Shown here: positions 5,750-14,885 of the stretch, in pieces
Numbering within the stretch: the stretch's first letter is position 1
Layout of the letters: each line of letters begins with the position of its first letter
From: a virus
Strand: one strand, 5' to 3'
Virus record (IMG/VR): IMGVR_UViG_3300027972_000030
Location: 1 to 38,118 of that record
Length of the DNA: 38,118 bases
Translations under genes and position numbers: made by a program
Notes under the pieces: model-generated
The model's database searches: none
Told to the model about the DNA's origin: nothing
What the model saw: the letters and a program-made list of their open reading frames with translations, nothing else

Positions 5750-6462
5750 CGTGCCCCCTTGATACTACGCACAAAGTCCTCGAAGACCTCAACTGGGGCA
5801 TCACACCGGGCTAGATTAGCCGCCTGACACACCAACATTGTGTTGGCCTTAGTATACCCCTGAGCGTTGTCGATCCGATCCAATGATACTTGATCCGGAT
5901 AACGGAACGATCCACCAAGACGAGTACGCAGCTCAACCCCGAGCCAAGCACATCGACCACCTTGCTTTTCTAACACCTCGTGGAGGTATTCCGGAGTCAG
6001 ATCAAACCCCTGACTCCACCGCTTGGTGTGGCGTGACTTAGTCTGTTCCACTAGCCTCTTGGCCCAATCTCGTGATCTCTGATTCTCTGCTGCACAAGAC
6101 TTACAGTGGCCCGTGGTGATTCTATTCTTGCCGCGAGTAACAGAGTAGAAATCCTGACATCGATCTTTCTCTTGTTTGCATCTAGAGCAGATCTTAGTCG
6201 GACCAATAGTCTTCCTTGGTTGTACCCCGTTTTTTCGACTATACCGCTCACTACGAAGACGGGCATTCAACCGTAGTTTCTCTGCCTCTGCTGGGTCCTG
6301 CTTCCGAGCATCAATACGGTTCTTAGTACGGATGCTACAACAGGCTTTACACTCAGCCAGGAGTCCACCTCTGCCGCTTCCGCGATAGAAATGATCGATA
6401 GTAGCCGGAAGCTCTTTCGAGCATTGGCTACAGATCTTCGTTTCTTTGACCAGGGATAGCAT
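5746..6462 (-). CDS. HNH endonuclease with two zinc-ribbon motifs (free-standing homing type)
   Basis: 238 residues. Two Cys4 zinc-binding motifs are visible: CSQC near residue 11 with CKAC near 38, and CSRC near 92 with CKSC near 120. The C-terminal nuclease core GGRCAWLG...VSLDRIDNAQGYTKANTMLVCQAANLAR is the DRID-GY-N form of the HNH domain. Such enzymes nick or cut DNA and are typical mobile insertions in phage genomes. It sits between sheath and tube, interrupting an otherwise conserved pair. Its base composition is visibly more AT-rich, with different codon choice, which supports recent acquisition. The start has no clear RBS. Confidence 0.85.
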   Translation of the reverse strand: MLSLVKETKICSQCSKELPATIDHFYRGSGRGGLLAECKACCSIRTKNRIDARKQDPAEAEKLRLNARLRSERYSRKNGVQPRKTIGPTKICSRCKQEKDRCQDFYSVTRGKNRITTGHCKSCAAENQRSRDWAKRLVEQTKSRHTKRWSQGFDLTPEYLHEVLEKQGGRCAWLGVELRTRLGGSFRYPDQVSLDRIDNAQGYTKANTMLVCQAANLARCDAPVEVFEDFVRSIKGAR

Positions 6463-6473
6463 GAGATCTCAGA

Positions 6474-9400
6474 TCAGACGACCAGGGTAAGTCGGATTTT
6501 ATTTAGCGGATAAAATACGGCGACGTCCACATCAATCTCCAGTGTATCCGGAGCCGACGAGCTCTGCCGAATGGCCTGGACGTCAAAGGCCTTGAGCACT
6601 CCCTGCCGGAGCAGGAAGGCGCCAAGACCATCCAGCGTGATGCTGATGGCGTCCTGGACGTTCGTCGTGATGTTGAACCGCCCGATGAAGTTGCGGAGAC
6701 CACCACGGATGAACTTCGCCGTGAAGTCCAGCGCCCGACGGATGCTGTCCTCGCGCTTCTCAATGCTGGACATGTCCGTGGTCAACTGGTGCCGGGTCTT
6801 GACGGGCTGACCCGCGGCTTCCTGGTAGATGACCCAGAGGCCACCACCACTCATGATCTTGAGCTGGAGTTCGCCGTAGCGGTCCGACGCGCCAATCACC
6901 CCGGTGAAGCCAACAAGGCTCTCCTCAGTGAAGGGCTGCTGCGGAGCCGAACTCGACATCTTTCCGCTCAGCGCGCAGTTCAAGTAGTAGCCAGCCACCG
7001 ACGTCTCCAGCCCATCGATGCTGGCCTTGGCGGTGTCCGGCGCCGTCACAATCACGCGGCGGTCGACATAACCCCGAGCGATGTCGGCGTAGGCCGTGGC
7101 CTCATCCGTCCGATTGGTCAGGGCCGCGCCACGAATCTTGATGGTGAAGGGCCGGTCAATCACCGCGGCTGTGAACACCGGGCTTCCACCGCCGTCGAGG
7201 TAGAAGTCATTGGTCGCCGAGAGCGGACCGTCATTGATGGTGACGGCACCACCGCTGACGCTCTGCACCAGGTACTTGTTGGTGTCAGACTCGAACTCGA
7301 TGTAGACGTCGTCGGCCTCGACGTAGCTGGGTCCGGGAAGACCCGCAGCGGCGAGGAGGGACTGGAGGTTGGCGATCCCGGTTTGCACCACGTTGGTGGG
7401 CGGACCACTGACGTTGCCCAGAGCACCGCTGGCCACAAGCGTGGCTGAAGCCCGGGTGGGCCGCGACGGGTTGAGGAGAACACAGCGCTCCAGGCCGTTC
7501 TCGGGCTTGGACATCTCTGTGACGTGGACTTGTCCGACCAGCCCGACATCCCCGCTGTGGGTCAGCGGAGCAATGCTGTAGACGTCCTTGGACTCCAGGT
7601 ACTCAAACGCCCTGGTGTAGGCGTCGAGTGTGCCCTCGGTCTCCGTGGCCGAAGTCTCGTCGACACCAAGACCGGTGACCTCAACACCCGGGGCGTTGAG
7701 AACGGCGAGGTACAAGCCGAAGCCCAGGGGGTTCTGGGTGTCCAACGGGGACAGCGCCGCTTCCAGGTCCGTGGTGGTTCCGAAGCGAAGGAGGTTGAAG
7801 TCCTCTGCTGCCGGGGAGACATCCTTGCGGAGCGCGGTGTAGGCCATGTAGGTGAGCAGGGGACCAGCCAGGGTCGGGGCTCCCGCGGTGTCACGGAAGA
7901 GCTCCTGCTTGACGTGGACTGCTCCAGTCGTCGTGTCGATCTGCAAGTCGCTGCTTGGACGACCCAGGGTCGGGGCGTCGTTGTCCAGACCCTTGGCCTG
8001 GACCGTCCAGGTCGTCCCAGTGAAGGTCAGGAGCTGCTCCGCACTGATGCGGACCCGGTTCACCGGGGTGCTCGGGATCTCGATGATTTCGCCGAGGCGA
8101 ATGCCATCGACCCAGACCTCGTCCCCAACCTCGGGGCTGTACGCCGCGCCATAGACCGCTGAGGCCGAGGCGAAGGGGGCTCCACCGCCGGTGAGGCCCA
8201 GGCTGGTCAACAGGGTGGCATCCGAAGCCGTGGTGTCGATGCGGACCACAGACTCCTTGCCGCCGTAGCCCTCGAGCGACCACAACACAAGCTGACCCGC
8301 ATCGTTGAGGGTCGCCGAACCCGCACCCCAGAGGGCCAGGATCTCGTCACGGAGGTCCGTGGCCGAGGCAATGGTCGCCGGCATCAGAAGGTCCTGGTAG
8401 GGATCTCCGTCCAGGCTCATGCGGAGAAGGCGGCCGTGGACCACACTGGCCCAGACCAGGGCAGTGATGTCCGCAATGCCCTGAGCACGGGCCGGGGCGG
8501 GCTTGCCAGCGGCGTAGCGCCCAATGACAAGACCAATCGTGGCCTCGTTGATGGTCCCGCCGTCGCCGACCTCCACCGAGCTGGTTGAGCCGGTGAGGGC
8601 CGAGGTGATGACCGGCTGATTGGAGCCGTTCAGGGCACAGCTGCCATTGATGCCCAAGGCCGAGTCGATGGCAGCCGCGGCTGCAGCGGCGTTACCCGGA
8701 CTGGCGAAGGTCACCAGGACCGTCACACCATTGACGAAGAGCTCGAGGGTGAGGACACCGAAGTCCCCGGGATAGGTCAGGGTGGTCCAGTCCACGGTGC
8801 CGACGAGCTCGGCGGCCTGGTCGTGGAACTTGGCCCCAGCAAAGTTGAGGAGTGGGGTCAGGTTGTCGCCGTCGCCGTCGTCCGTGGTGCTGACCGCTGA
8901 GGTCGCGCCGTCCAAGAAGGTCTCGGTGGTCAGGACCTCGCGGATGGTACCGCCGCCGGCGCTGATGAAGACCCGGATTGTGGAGTAGTCGATGACGACA
9001 TCTTCGATGATGCCCCTGGGATCCGGATAGTCCGGGGTCGAGGGCCGGAGGTCGAAGTAGTTGGTGTAGCCGGAGAAGCCACGGGCCTTGTAGTCGACGG
9101 TGAGGTCGAGCTCGGTGAGCACCGCGGCCGACGCCGCCACCACGCGGATCGAGGCGTTGTCGCCCTTCTGCGTCGTGTACATCACCAACCGGGACGTAGA
9201 ACCCGAGGTCTCCACGCCGGCGAGCAGGCCAGGGATGGCTGCAGTGTTGATGGCATCTGCGGCTTCTGCCGGGGTCGGGGCCGCGGCGAACGTCACCACC
9301 ACAGAGGCAGCGTTGTTCACGCTGAGCTCGAGGGTGTTGCCACCCGCGATAGTGGCGTAGGTCGTCACGAACGGGGCAGTGAAGCGTGCCGGAATCGAGA

Positions 9401-9566
9401 CCTGTGCCTCGGAGTTCAGGGAACCGTCGTCCTGTACGGCCTCAATGATCTGGACACAGGGGCCCATGATGCACGACGGCATCGTGGGGACGAGGATCGT
9501 GGGACTAACGGTCTGGAACTCCTGGATGACCTGTACGCCCGGCCTCTCAATAGTCACGGTTGCCAT
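6474..9566 (-). CDS. Contractile tail sheath protein with triple beta-domain insertion
   Basis: 1030 residues; AAGGAGA precedes ATG 9566. The N-terminus TIERPGVQVIQEF...MGPC is the classic sheath start. The C-terminus has the conserved assembly domain: SIEKREDSIRRALDF, FIGRFNITTNVQDAI, GLGAFLLRQGVLKAFDV and FYPLNKIRLTLVV. It would polymerise around the tail tube and contract during DNA delivery. It is longer than common sheaths (about 400-700) because of inserted beta-rich modules. Three divergent copies are seen at residues about 75-155, 270-346 and 378-458. Each has an L-x-V/L-x-N/D-G strand, an A-rich helix with A-I-N/D, a strand pair and an L-G-like end. A similar module forms the protein at 14886-15356. 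Confidence 0.93.
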   Translation of the reverse strand: MATVTIERPGVQVIQEFQTVSPTILVPTMPSCIMGPCVQIIEAVQDDGSLNSEAQVSIPARFTAPFVTTYATIAGGNTLELSVNNAASVVVTFAAAPTPAEAADAINTAAIPGLLAGVETSGSTSRLVMYTTQKGDNASIRVVAASAAVLTELDLTVDYKARGFSGYTNYFDLRPSTPDYPDPRGIIEDVVIDYSTIRVFISAGGGTIREVLTTETFLDGATSAVSTTDDGDGDNLTPLLNFAGAKFHDQAAELVGTVDWTTLTYPGDFGVLTLELFVNGVTVLVTFASPGNAAAAAAAIDSALGINGSCALNGSNQPVITSALTGSTSSVEVGDGGTINEATIGLVIGRYAAGKPAPARAQGIADITALVWASVVHGRLLRMSLDGDPYQDLLMPATIASATDLRDEILALWGAGSATLNDAGQLVLWSLEGYGGKESVVRIDTTASDATLLTSLGLTGGGAPFASASAVYGAAYSPEVGDEVWVDGIRLGEIIEIPSTPVNRVRISAEQLLTFTGTTWTVQAKGLDNDAPTLGRPSSDLQIDTTTGAVHVKQELFRDTAGAPTLAGPLLTYMAYTALRKDVSPAAEDFNLLRFGTTTDLEAALSPLDTQNPLGFGLYLAVLNAPGVEVTGLGVDETSATETEGTLDAYTRAFEYLESKDVYSIAPLTHSGDVGLVGQVHVTEMSKPENGLERCVLLNPSRPTRASATLVASGALGNVSGPPTNVVQTGIANLQSLLAAAGLPGPSYVEADDVYIEFESDTNKYLVQSVSGGAVTINDGPLSATNDFYLDGGGSPVFTAAVIDRPFTIKIRGAALTNRTDEATAYADIARGYVDRRVIVTAPDTAKASIDGLETSVAGYYLNCALSGKMSSSAPQQPFTEESLVGFTGVIGASDRYGELQLKIMSGGGLWVIYQEAAGQPVKTRHQLTTDMSSIEKREDSIRRALDFTAKFIRGGLRNFIGRFNITTNVQDAISITLDGLGAFLLRQGVLKAFDVQAIRQSSSAPDTLEIDVDVAVFYPLNKIRLTLVV

Positions 9567-9576
9567 GCGACTCTCC

Positions 9577-10416
9577 TTATTCGGTCTCGATCTCGAGCGT
9601 CAGAGGCACACCCGATTGTGCCTCATCGAGCCCGCTCTGTGGAAGGCTTGGATCACCGCTTACAGCGGCAACCCTTGAAGAAACCTGCTGTTCAGGCTGC
9701 ATCACTGCAGTGCCCTGAAGCAAAGAAACTGGTTCTGGGGCCGGATTGTCGGTCTCTGACACCACTGTAGCCGTCAAGTTGACGGACTTCACGACCGGCC
9801 GGTTCATTGGCGTCAGTGTGGTGTGGTGCTGGAGGTAGACGGGGAACGCCACGACCACGACGCACCACTCGAAGTCCGTGGCATCCCCAACGAGACTGCC
9901 CGCCGGGCTCGGTGGTGAGATGCTGGGGCGCTGGCCGAGGTAGAGAAAAATCTTGTTGGGCTCCGACTTGATGATGGCCTCGCGATAGGACCAGATCTGT
10001 TCAGCACAGAACCAGGCCAGTCTCTCGGCCTCCACCGGCAGTCGGCTCAGGACATTGACCATCAGGTTGGTCGGGATGATGTCCATCTTGGTTGTCGCCC
10101 CGGTGGCGAGGTCGACATGGGCCATGTCTCCAATCCCAGAGCCCTGGAACGCGGCATGGCTGCGAAGAACGGTGAGTGCCGGACGCTGGCCCACAACCTC
10201 GGGACGAATCGGGGTGTCCGCAGCAATGAAGATTTCCGACCCCGTCTGGTCTGGGCTGTCCTCAGTCTCCGGCTTCCACTGATATGAACCCGGCGGCAAC
10301 GACGAGAACCTCCACTTCAGGAAGCTCAGGATGTGCCGTGACATCTGAAAGGTCGGCGGGAAGGTCTGGTCCCTTCCGCCGAGCCCTTCAGGTGTAGTCG
10401 GGTTCGTGGCGCTCAC
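9577..10416 (-). CDS. Neck or tail-completion protein candidate
   Basis: 279 residues from GTG 10416, which overlaps the previous stop (GTGA). No family is recognised with certainty. Residues about 75-230 form a mixed alpha/beta domain with PALTVLRSHAAF, IIPTNLMVNVLSRLPVEAERLAWF and a strand WCVVVVAFPVYLQHHTTL. The last 50 residues are Pro/Ser/Gln-rich and probably disordered. Its place immediately upstream of the sheath in transcription order, after small neck-region genes, is where tail terminator or sheath-completion proteins occur in myoviruses. That is inference from position only. Confidence 0.6.
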   Translation of the reverse strand: MSATNPTTPEGLGGRDQTFPPTFQMSRHILSFLKWRFSSLPPGSYQWKPETEDSPDQTGSEIFIAADTPIRPEVVGQRPALTVLRSHAAFQGSGIGDMAHVDLATGATTKMDIIPTNLMVNVLSRLPVEAERLAWFCAEQIWSYREAIIKSEPNKIFLYLGQRPSISPPSPAGSLVGDATDFEWCVVVVAFPVYLQHHTTLTPMNRPVVKSVNLTATVVSETDNPAPEPVSLLQGTAVMQPEQQVSSRVAAVSGDPSLPQSGLDEAQSGVPLTLEIETE

Positions 10417-10811
10417 GCCTTGCCCTTGCCCACGGGTGGGTGTGCCTTGGCAATGCGCCTGTCCTCGGCCTCTGCATTGGCCTTCTCCCGACGAGCTCGC
10501 AGGCCCTCACGAACCATGCCCTGGGCGAATGGCAGAGCCATGCCTGCCGCGGCGAGGACCTTGGGGAGATGCTTGAGGTGACCCTGGCCCCGTGTCGAAG
10601 TCAGGTGCTTCTCCAAATAGGGCACAGCGGTACGGCCCAGGCCGTAGCCAACTCCACCCGCCAAGATCGCTAATGGAATGTCTTTCATTGTCCGCTTCGC
10701 CGATTCCGGGGTCAGAGCCTCGTAGACCCTGCCGTCAGCAGCAGTGCTTGTCGGGGTGTAGGCCAGCTTCTCCAGTGCAGCGGAGAAGGCGCGTAGAACC
10801 TCGGGGGTCAT
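10413..10811 (-). CDS. Small virion-operon protein with glycine-rich hydrophobic segment
   Basis: 132 residues. The N-terminal helix FSAALEKLA carries the E-K-L-A motif found near the start of many neighbouring gene products. A hydrophobic glycine-zipper-like segment AILAGGVGYGLGRTA (about 48-62) and a second hydrophobic stretch VLAAAGMALPFAQGM (about 85-99) are possible membrane-interacting helices. The C-terminus is highly basic. Its ATG overlaps the stop of nothing but follows directly on the 10808 gene (4-base overlap), and its own stop overlaps the next start. No family is recognised. Confidence 0.65.
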   Translation of the reverse strand: MTPEVLRAFSAALEKLAYTPTSTAADGRVYEALTPESAKRTMKDIPLAILAGGVGYGLGRTAVPYLEKHLTSTRGQGHLKHLPKVLAAAGMALPFAQGMVREGLRARREKANAEAEDRRIAKAHPPVGKGKA

Positions 10812-11122
10812 CGCTGTACTACGACGGTTCCGCCGGGCTGCTGGCGATTCCGCAGCATTCCCGCACCCAAGGCCCCAGCACCCAGGACTCCAGCACCCAG
10901 GGCGGCACCACCAACGTACTTGGACATCCGCTCCGGACCAACCTTCGAGGCGTAGTTCATCACACCGGTCGCCGCATTGGGCGAGGCCTTGGCCAGAAGA
11001 CGGGTGCCGCCGCTCAGGATGCGACTACCCACTGCGGTGGCCGCATTGCCCAGGGTCTGGCCCAGACCAGCTTCCTTGGCCAGGGTGTCGTGGAAAGCAC
11101 GCATTACGTCGATGTCGAACAT
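10808..11122 (-). CDS. Small glycine/alanine-rich virion-operon protein
   Basis: 104 residues from ATG 11122, chosen because GGAGG lies upstream and it leaves a one-base gap to the preceding gene; a longer frame would overlap that gene by 68 bases. The N-terminal helix FDIDVMRAFHDTLAKEAG resembles the N-terminus of the next gene (VLRAFSAALEKLA), suggesting paralogy of that segment. A C-terminal hydrophobic Gly/Ala run, VGGAALGAGVLGAGALGAGM, is typical of membrane-active glycine zippers. No function is recognised. Confidence 0.65.
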   Translation of the reverse strand: MFDIDVMRAFHDTLAKEAGLGQTLGNAATAVGSRILSGGTRLLAKASPNAATGVMNYASKVGPERMSKYVGGAALGAGVLGAGALGAGMLRNRQQPGGTVVVQR

Positions 11123-11123
11123 C

Positions 11124-12035
11124 TCATTCCTCCGGGGCATTACGCGGGTAGGTCGCGTAGTTCGCAAACACATTCGGGGTCTTCTCATCAATCGCCGAGT
11201 TCAGGTCCGTGGCGTTGACGAACATTCGGGGCGGACTCGGCTGAATATCACGCAGGGCGTCCTCCAGACGAATCGGGAGTTTGAACTCAATGTCCGATGT
11301 GTTGAGCTGACGCAGTGACATCTCCTGCTTGATCGGAGCCCTGAGCCTCTCCGACAGTGTAACCTGTTGGACCTTCCACCGCTTGTTCTCGGCCTCTACG
11401 ATGAGATCTCCGGGAACAATGTTGGGGTAGAACGAAGTCCTGGCCGTGGTCATCACCTGTTGATCGATCTGCTGGGCTTGGTTCTGTTGAGCCTTCGCCG
11501 CAGGATCGATTTGGATCCAGACCTCAATGGGGTTGTGGTAACCGCGAAGGAACCCAGTGTTGTAGCAGTCCAAGCACCCCGATCGGGTTCGCTTGTGGGA
11601 GACTCGGTCCCAGCAACTCGGGCATCGCGGTCCGAAGGTTCTGGTCTTGAAGAGCCAGCACTGTCGACCCGTGACTTGGGTGAACAGCGTCATCTCGTGT
11701 CGCCGGATGTAGTTTGCGATCAGGTCTGGCTCGGCTTCCCTGCATACAGGGCCAAAGTCCTGAGTCGTAGTGGTCGCCTTGTGGGTGACACGCAGCTTGT
11801 ACCAGATCTGACGAAACTTATCCCCAGCCGGGATCCTGGAGTCGACGAAGATGTAGCGGTCCTCGAAGGGTTGAGTCACCAAGTCGAAGGGGCCCTCCGG
11901 CGATTCAGACCGGAGGACCTCGAACCTGTAGTCCAGGACGTCGTCTTGGGTGTCCTGCACTTCCCACGTAACTTCGTTGCGATCTACATCAAGTGATCGC
12001 ACACGGAGTTTGTCGATGGGAAGTGCATGGGGCAT
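11124..12035 (-). CDS. Neck/connector-type virion protein with zinc finger
   Basis: 303 residues; its ATG overlaps the preceding TGA (TGATG). The N-terminal 95 residues look like a fibronectin type III-like beta domain (VTWEVQDTQDDVLDYRFEVLRSES...). A Cys4 zinc-binding site follows near residues 140-158: CPSC-WDRVSHKRTRSG-CLDC. After it come GFLRGYHNPIEVWIQID and a beta-rich C-terminal part (PGDLIVEAENKRWKV). I recall this CPxC...CxxC-TGF-GGY pattern in structural proteins of large myoviruses near the neck. The position, after head genes and before the sheath, agrees. The precise role is not established. Confidence 0.6.
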   Translation of the reverse strand: MPHALPIDKLRVRSLDVDRNEVTWEVQDTQDDVLDYRFEVLRSESPEGPFDLVTQPFEDRYIFVDSRIPAGDKFRQIWYKLRVTHKATTTTQDFGPVCREAEPDLIANYIRRHEMTLFTQVTGRQCWLFKTRTFGPRCPSCWDRVSHKRTRSGCLDCYNTGFLRGYHNPIEVWIQIDPAAKAQQNQAQQIDQQVMTTARTSFYPNIVPGDLIVEAENKRWKVQQVTLSERLRAPIKQEMSLRQLNTSDIEFKLPIRLEDALRDIQPSPPRMFVNATDLNSAIDEKTPNVFANYATYPRNAPEE

Positions 12036-13033
12036 CAGGCAACACCAGCGAAGGTGCTGAGCGGGCCGCCACCACTACGCGCCAAGTACCTAGCCTTCTG
12101 CACCGCGACGTGCGGGGCTTCGGCCACGGCTTGGGTGAGTGGGCGCACCCCAGAACCTGCGGCTCCGGCGACTGCGGCTCTGGCCGCTGCGGTCTGGGAC
12201 CTCTTCTTGGCGAGGTGCTTGGCGAGATCCTCAGGCTTCATGGCCTGGGTCTTCGCCATCTCAGCAAAGAGAGGGGCCGAATGTACCGGGGCCTGGGCCT
12301 TCTCCGCAGCCTGGCGTTTCAGAATGCTGGAGAGTGAAGATCCGCCGCTGGCTGGTCGTGGCTTCGGTGTATGCTGCGCCAGGGCACGGCCAAAGCCCTC
12401 ACGTACAGCTGCGCCGGATGTAGCCGGAGGATGCAGCAAGGACTTCATCTCGAAGATCTGGCCAGGACGCAGAGTGCTGAGCTTACGAAGTCCCGAGCTC
12501 TTGATGGTGTTGTCCAGGGCCTTCCGCAGGGCGTCAGACTTGTAGAGCTCCGTCAGCGCTACACCACGCTTGCCGAACTGGCTCGGCGAAACCATTTTGC
12601 CCGCAACCTCTGGGTCGATGGCGTCAACATGCTTCCTCAATGCACGGGTGGCACGCTCCGGGCTGGCCTTGGCAAGACCAGATCGCATGTGCTTGCTGAC
12701 CCACGCATTACTCACGGCCTGCTTCAGTCGGTCACCAGCACTACTGGGTTCGACATGCTGGGGTGTAGCCGTACGGCTCTGGGCCGACTCCTCAGCAGCA
12801 GTGGCCCGGCGTCCTGCGGACTCCACCCCCAGCGCGGCCTCCGGCCACTGCCGTGGGCTGGGATCTCCGTTGTTCGGGCTCCCCTGGTACTCGATGTCTT
12901 CCGCCAGCTTCAGCCCCTCGATGCCGAGACAAGCCTCGAGCTCCTCCAGGGTCATGGAGTCGTAGTCCTCAGCCGCGAGCTTTTCCGTGGTGTCGGCGTA
13001 CAAGCCGTGGATGAAATCAGAGATGTCAGTCAT
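12035..13033 (-). CDS. Virion-operon protein with acidic N-terminus and basic C-terminus
   Basis: 332 residues. The N-terminus FIHGLYADTTEKLAAEDYDSM carries the E-K-L-A motif, followed by an acidic helix LEELEACLG. Residues about 50-100 are Pro/Ser-rich and probably disordered. The rest is Lys/Arg/Ala-rich helix, suiting a DNA-contacting internal protein. The C-terminus has an Ala/Gly hydrophobic patch. It overlaps the ferritin-like gene by 8 bases and the neck gene by 1. No family is recognised. Confidence 0.6.
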   Translation of the reverse strand: MTDISDFIHGLYADTTEKLAAEDYDSMTLEELEACLGIEGLKLAEDIEYQGSPNNGDPSPRQWPEAALGVESAGRRATAAEESAQSRTATPQHVEPSSAGDRLKQAVSNAWVSKHMRSGLAKASPERATRALRKHVDAIDPEVAGKMVSPSQFGKRGVALTELYKSDALRKALDNTIKSSGLRKLSTLRPGQIFEMKSLLHPPATSGAAVREGFGRALAQHTPKPRPASGGSSLSSILKRQAAEKAQAPVHSAPLFAEMAKTQAMKPEDLAKHLAKKRSQTAAARAAVAGAAGSGVRPLTQAVAEAPHVAVQKARYLARSGGGPLSTFAGVA

Positions 13034-14879
13034 TGGCTTTCTCCAGTGCCAGGGCGATGCGTTCCTGCACCTTGTCTCGTTTGTTCTGTTGCTTCATGCC
13101 ATGGATCTTGCCCCCGATGAGGCCAGTAGCCCCAATGGCGGTACCCAACCGAACCCGTGGCTTCTTCGTCCAGTCCCGGACCGCGCTGTAGGCCCCGGCG
13201 GTGGCACGACGCGCGGCTTCCTCGGCGTGTTCCCCGAACCCAGCCCCCATCTCACGACCCACAGTCCGGCTGTGCTCCTTGGCGGCGTGACCCACGGCTT
13301 CACCAAGGTCCCGTCCTGTAGTCTGGGCGTGTTCCGAGATGCCCTGCCCCAGACTACGCCCGGCTTCGCCAGCGGACTCAGCAATCACGGACTTGGCCTT
13401 TTCCCGGGCCTTGCCAGCTGCAGCCCTGGCTTTGGCTTTAGCGGCATCCACAGCGGCCTGCGGTGCGGCCTTTCCGGCTCGAACCACGTCGCCAAGACGA
13501 CTTCGGATGCCAGCTGTTTTGCCCTGAACCGCGGCTTCGGCCTGGGCACCCTGCTCCTGGGCCTTGCCCTGAGCCCTCTGGGCCTCGGATACTTCCTTCT
13601 TGGCCTTGGCCGGAAGCTGGGCTTGCTCGGCTTCAGCCGCCTGTTGCTCGGCCACTTGCTGTTGCTGCTGAGCCGTGGCCGGGGTGCCGGCACCGGCCTG
13701 GGCGCCGAACCCGACGCCTTCTTCTTGCACGGGGTCAGCCGCTACGATGTCGGCGAGCTGCTGACGGAACTGTTGGATCCTCATGGCAAGACGCATCTTG
13801 GCGTCGGCCTCTGCCGCGGCCTGCTCCTGGGACTGTCCGGCGAGCTCCGTGGCCTGCGCAGCCTGCTGCTGTGCCATATCGGCCTGCTGCTGAACCATGC
13901 CCATCTGCTCCTGGAGCTGGGCGGACTCCGCAGCCATGGACTCGGCCTGCATCTGGTGCTGCTGCACCATGCCATCGGCCTCACCCAGACGCTGGGCCAA
14001 CTCCTGCTTCTCGGCCTCGGCCTGGGCCAACTGGAGCTCACGCTCTCTGCTGACATAGGCCTCTACGGGCTCCGACCCAGGGGCTGGGATGACCAAGCGC
14101 TGATCTACCGCCCCCTTCTCTGCAGCACGATTGCGGTAGAAGTCATGAATGCGCTGTCGATAGTTCGACTGCTTCATCAGGCCCTGAGCCGCAGCGACTT
14201 TGGCAGCCGGGGTCTTGGCACCAGGCGCCGGCATGAACTGCCAGAGCCGGTCCAAGTGCTCCTGAGCCCCCTGCATGATCTGCTCAACCGTGAACTTCAT
14301 GGGGTTCTCCCCCAACATGCTGTGCAGGGTCTTGAACAGCACAATGGCCTGCTGCTCCCCAGCAATCACTCGGGACAAGATGCTGGCGGCGTCATCCAGT
14401 GGCTCCGGCGCCGGAGTCGGCGGAACCGGAACACCACCAGGGGCCAATACCGAGATGCGACGCAAGAAGTACTTGGCCTCCTCGACCTCTTCCTTGGCCT
14501 GATGGGCGAAGAGCTTGACCAGACCCGCACGATTCAGGTCACGAAGCGTCTCGCCGTAGTAGATGTAGTTGAAGTGCTGCTTCAGGTTCTGACTCACGAT
14601 CTGAGACATCGCCATGACGACCTGCTCGACCGGAACAGCGAACTCACCCTCGAGATGACCTGTGGTGTCCGGCGCCGCCGACTGGTAATGGGCCTCGGCC
14701 TGATCTGACGTGGGCTCAGATCCCGTGGCCTGACCCACTGCCATCTCCGCAGGGCTCTCCGCAGCCATCTTCTTCAGGCCCAAGAAGAACACCGCGGCAT
14801 CGGCCACGCCGCAGCCGGACTTCTCCCCAGGCATTCCAGATTCGAGGATCACGGCATCGAGTTCAGCGTACTTGTTCAT
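13026..14879 (-). CDS. Large virion-operon protein with a ferritin-like domain and long coiled coil
   Basis: 617 residues; GAGGGG precedes ATG 14879. Residues about 82-216 read as a four-helix ferritin-like domain: QNLKQHFNYIYYGETLRD, AKEEVEEAKYFLRRISVL, IAGEQQAIVLFKTLHSML and VEQIMQGAQEHLDRLWQF. By eye alignment to bacterioferritin the metal ligands would be E110, E131, E134 (in place of His), E175, A205 (in place of Glu) and H208, so the di-iron site looks altered. Residues about 270-430 are a Gln/Ala/Glu-rich coiled coil. Residues 430-560 are amphipathic Ala/Lys/Glu helices, followed by a glycine-rich patch near the C-terminus. Co-transcription with head and tail genes implies a structural or internal virion role. 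Confidence 0.65.
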   Translation of the reverse strand: MNKYAELDAVILESGMPGEKSGCGVADAAVFFLGLKKMAAESPAEMAVGQATGSEPTSDQAEAHYQSAAPDTTGHLEGEFAVPVEQVVMAMSQIVSQNLKQHFNYIYYGETLRDLNRAGLVKLFAHQAKEEVEEAKYFLRRISVLAPGGVPVPPTPAPEPLDDAASILSRVIAGEQQAIVLFKTLHSMLGENPMKFTVEQIMQGAQEHLDRLWQFMPAPGAKTPAAKVAAAQGLMKQSNYRQRIHDFYRNRAAEKGAVDQRLVIPAPGSEPVEAYVSRERELQLAQAEAEKQELAQRLGEADGMVQQHQMQAESMAAESAQLQEQMGMVQQQADMAQQQAAQATELAGQSQEQAAAEADAKMRLAMRIQQFRQQLADIVAADPVQEEGVGFGAQAGAGTPATAQQQQQVAEQQAAEAEQAQLPAKAKKEVSEAQRAQGKAQEQGAQAEAAVQGKTAGIRSRLGDVVRAGKAAPQAAVDAAKAKARAAAGKAREKAKSVIAESAGEAGRSLGQGISEHAQTTGRDLGEAVGHAAKEHSRTVGREMGAGFGEHAEEAARRATAGAYSAVRDWTKKPRVRLGTAIGATGLIGGKIHGMKQQNKRDKVQERIALALEKAND

Positions 14880-14885
14880 GACCCC

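Noticed and set aside
11124-11191. Upstream start extending the 10808 gene to 11191
   Set aside because: The added residues are Arg/Pro-rich, overlap the neck gene by 68 bases and have no RBS, whereas ATG 11122 has GGAGG.
12987-14708. A 573-codon plus-strand frame opposite the ferritin-like gene
   Set aside because: Low-complexity Leu/Gly/His composition that mirrors the Gln/Ala codons of the minus-strand coiled coil; the minus frame has family motifs, RBS and operon spacing.
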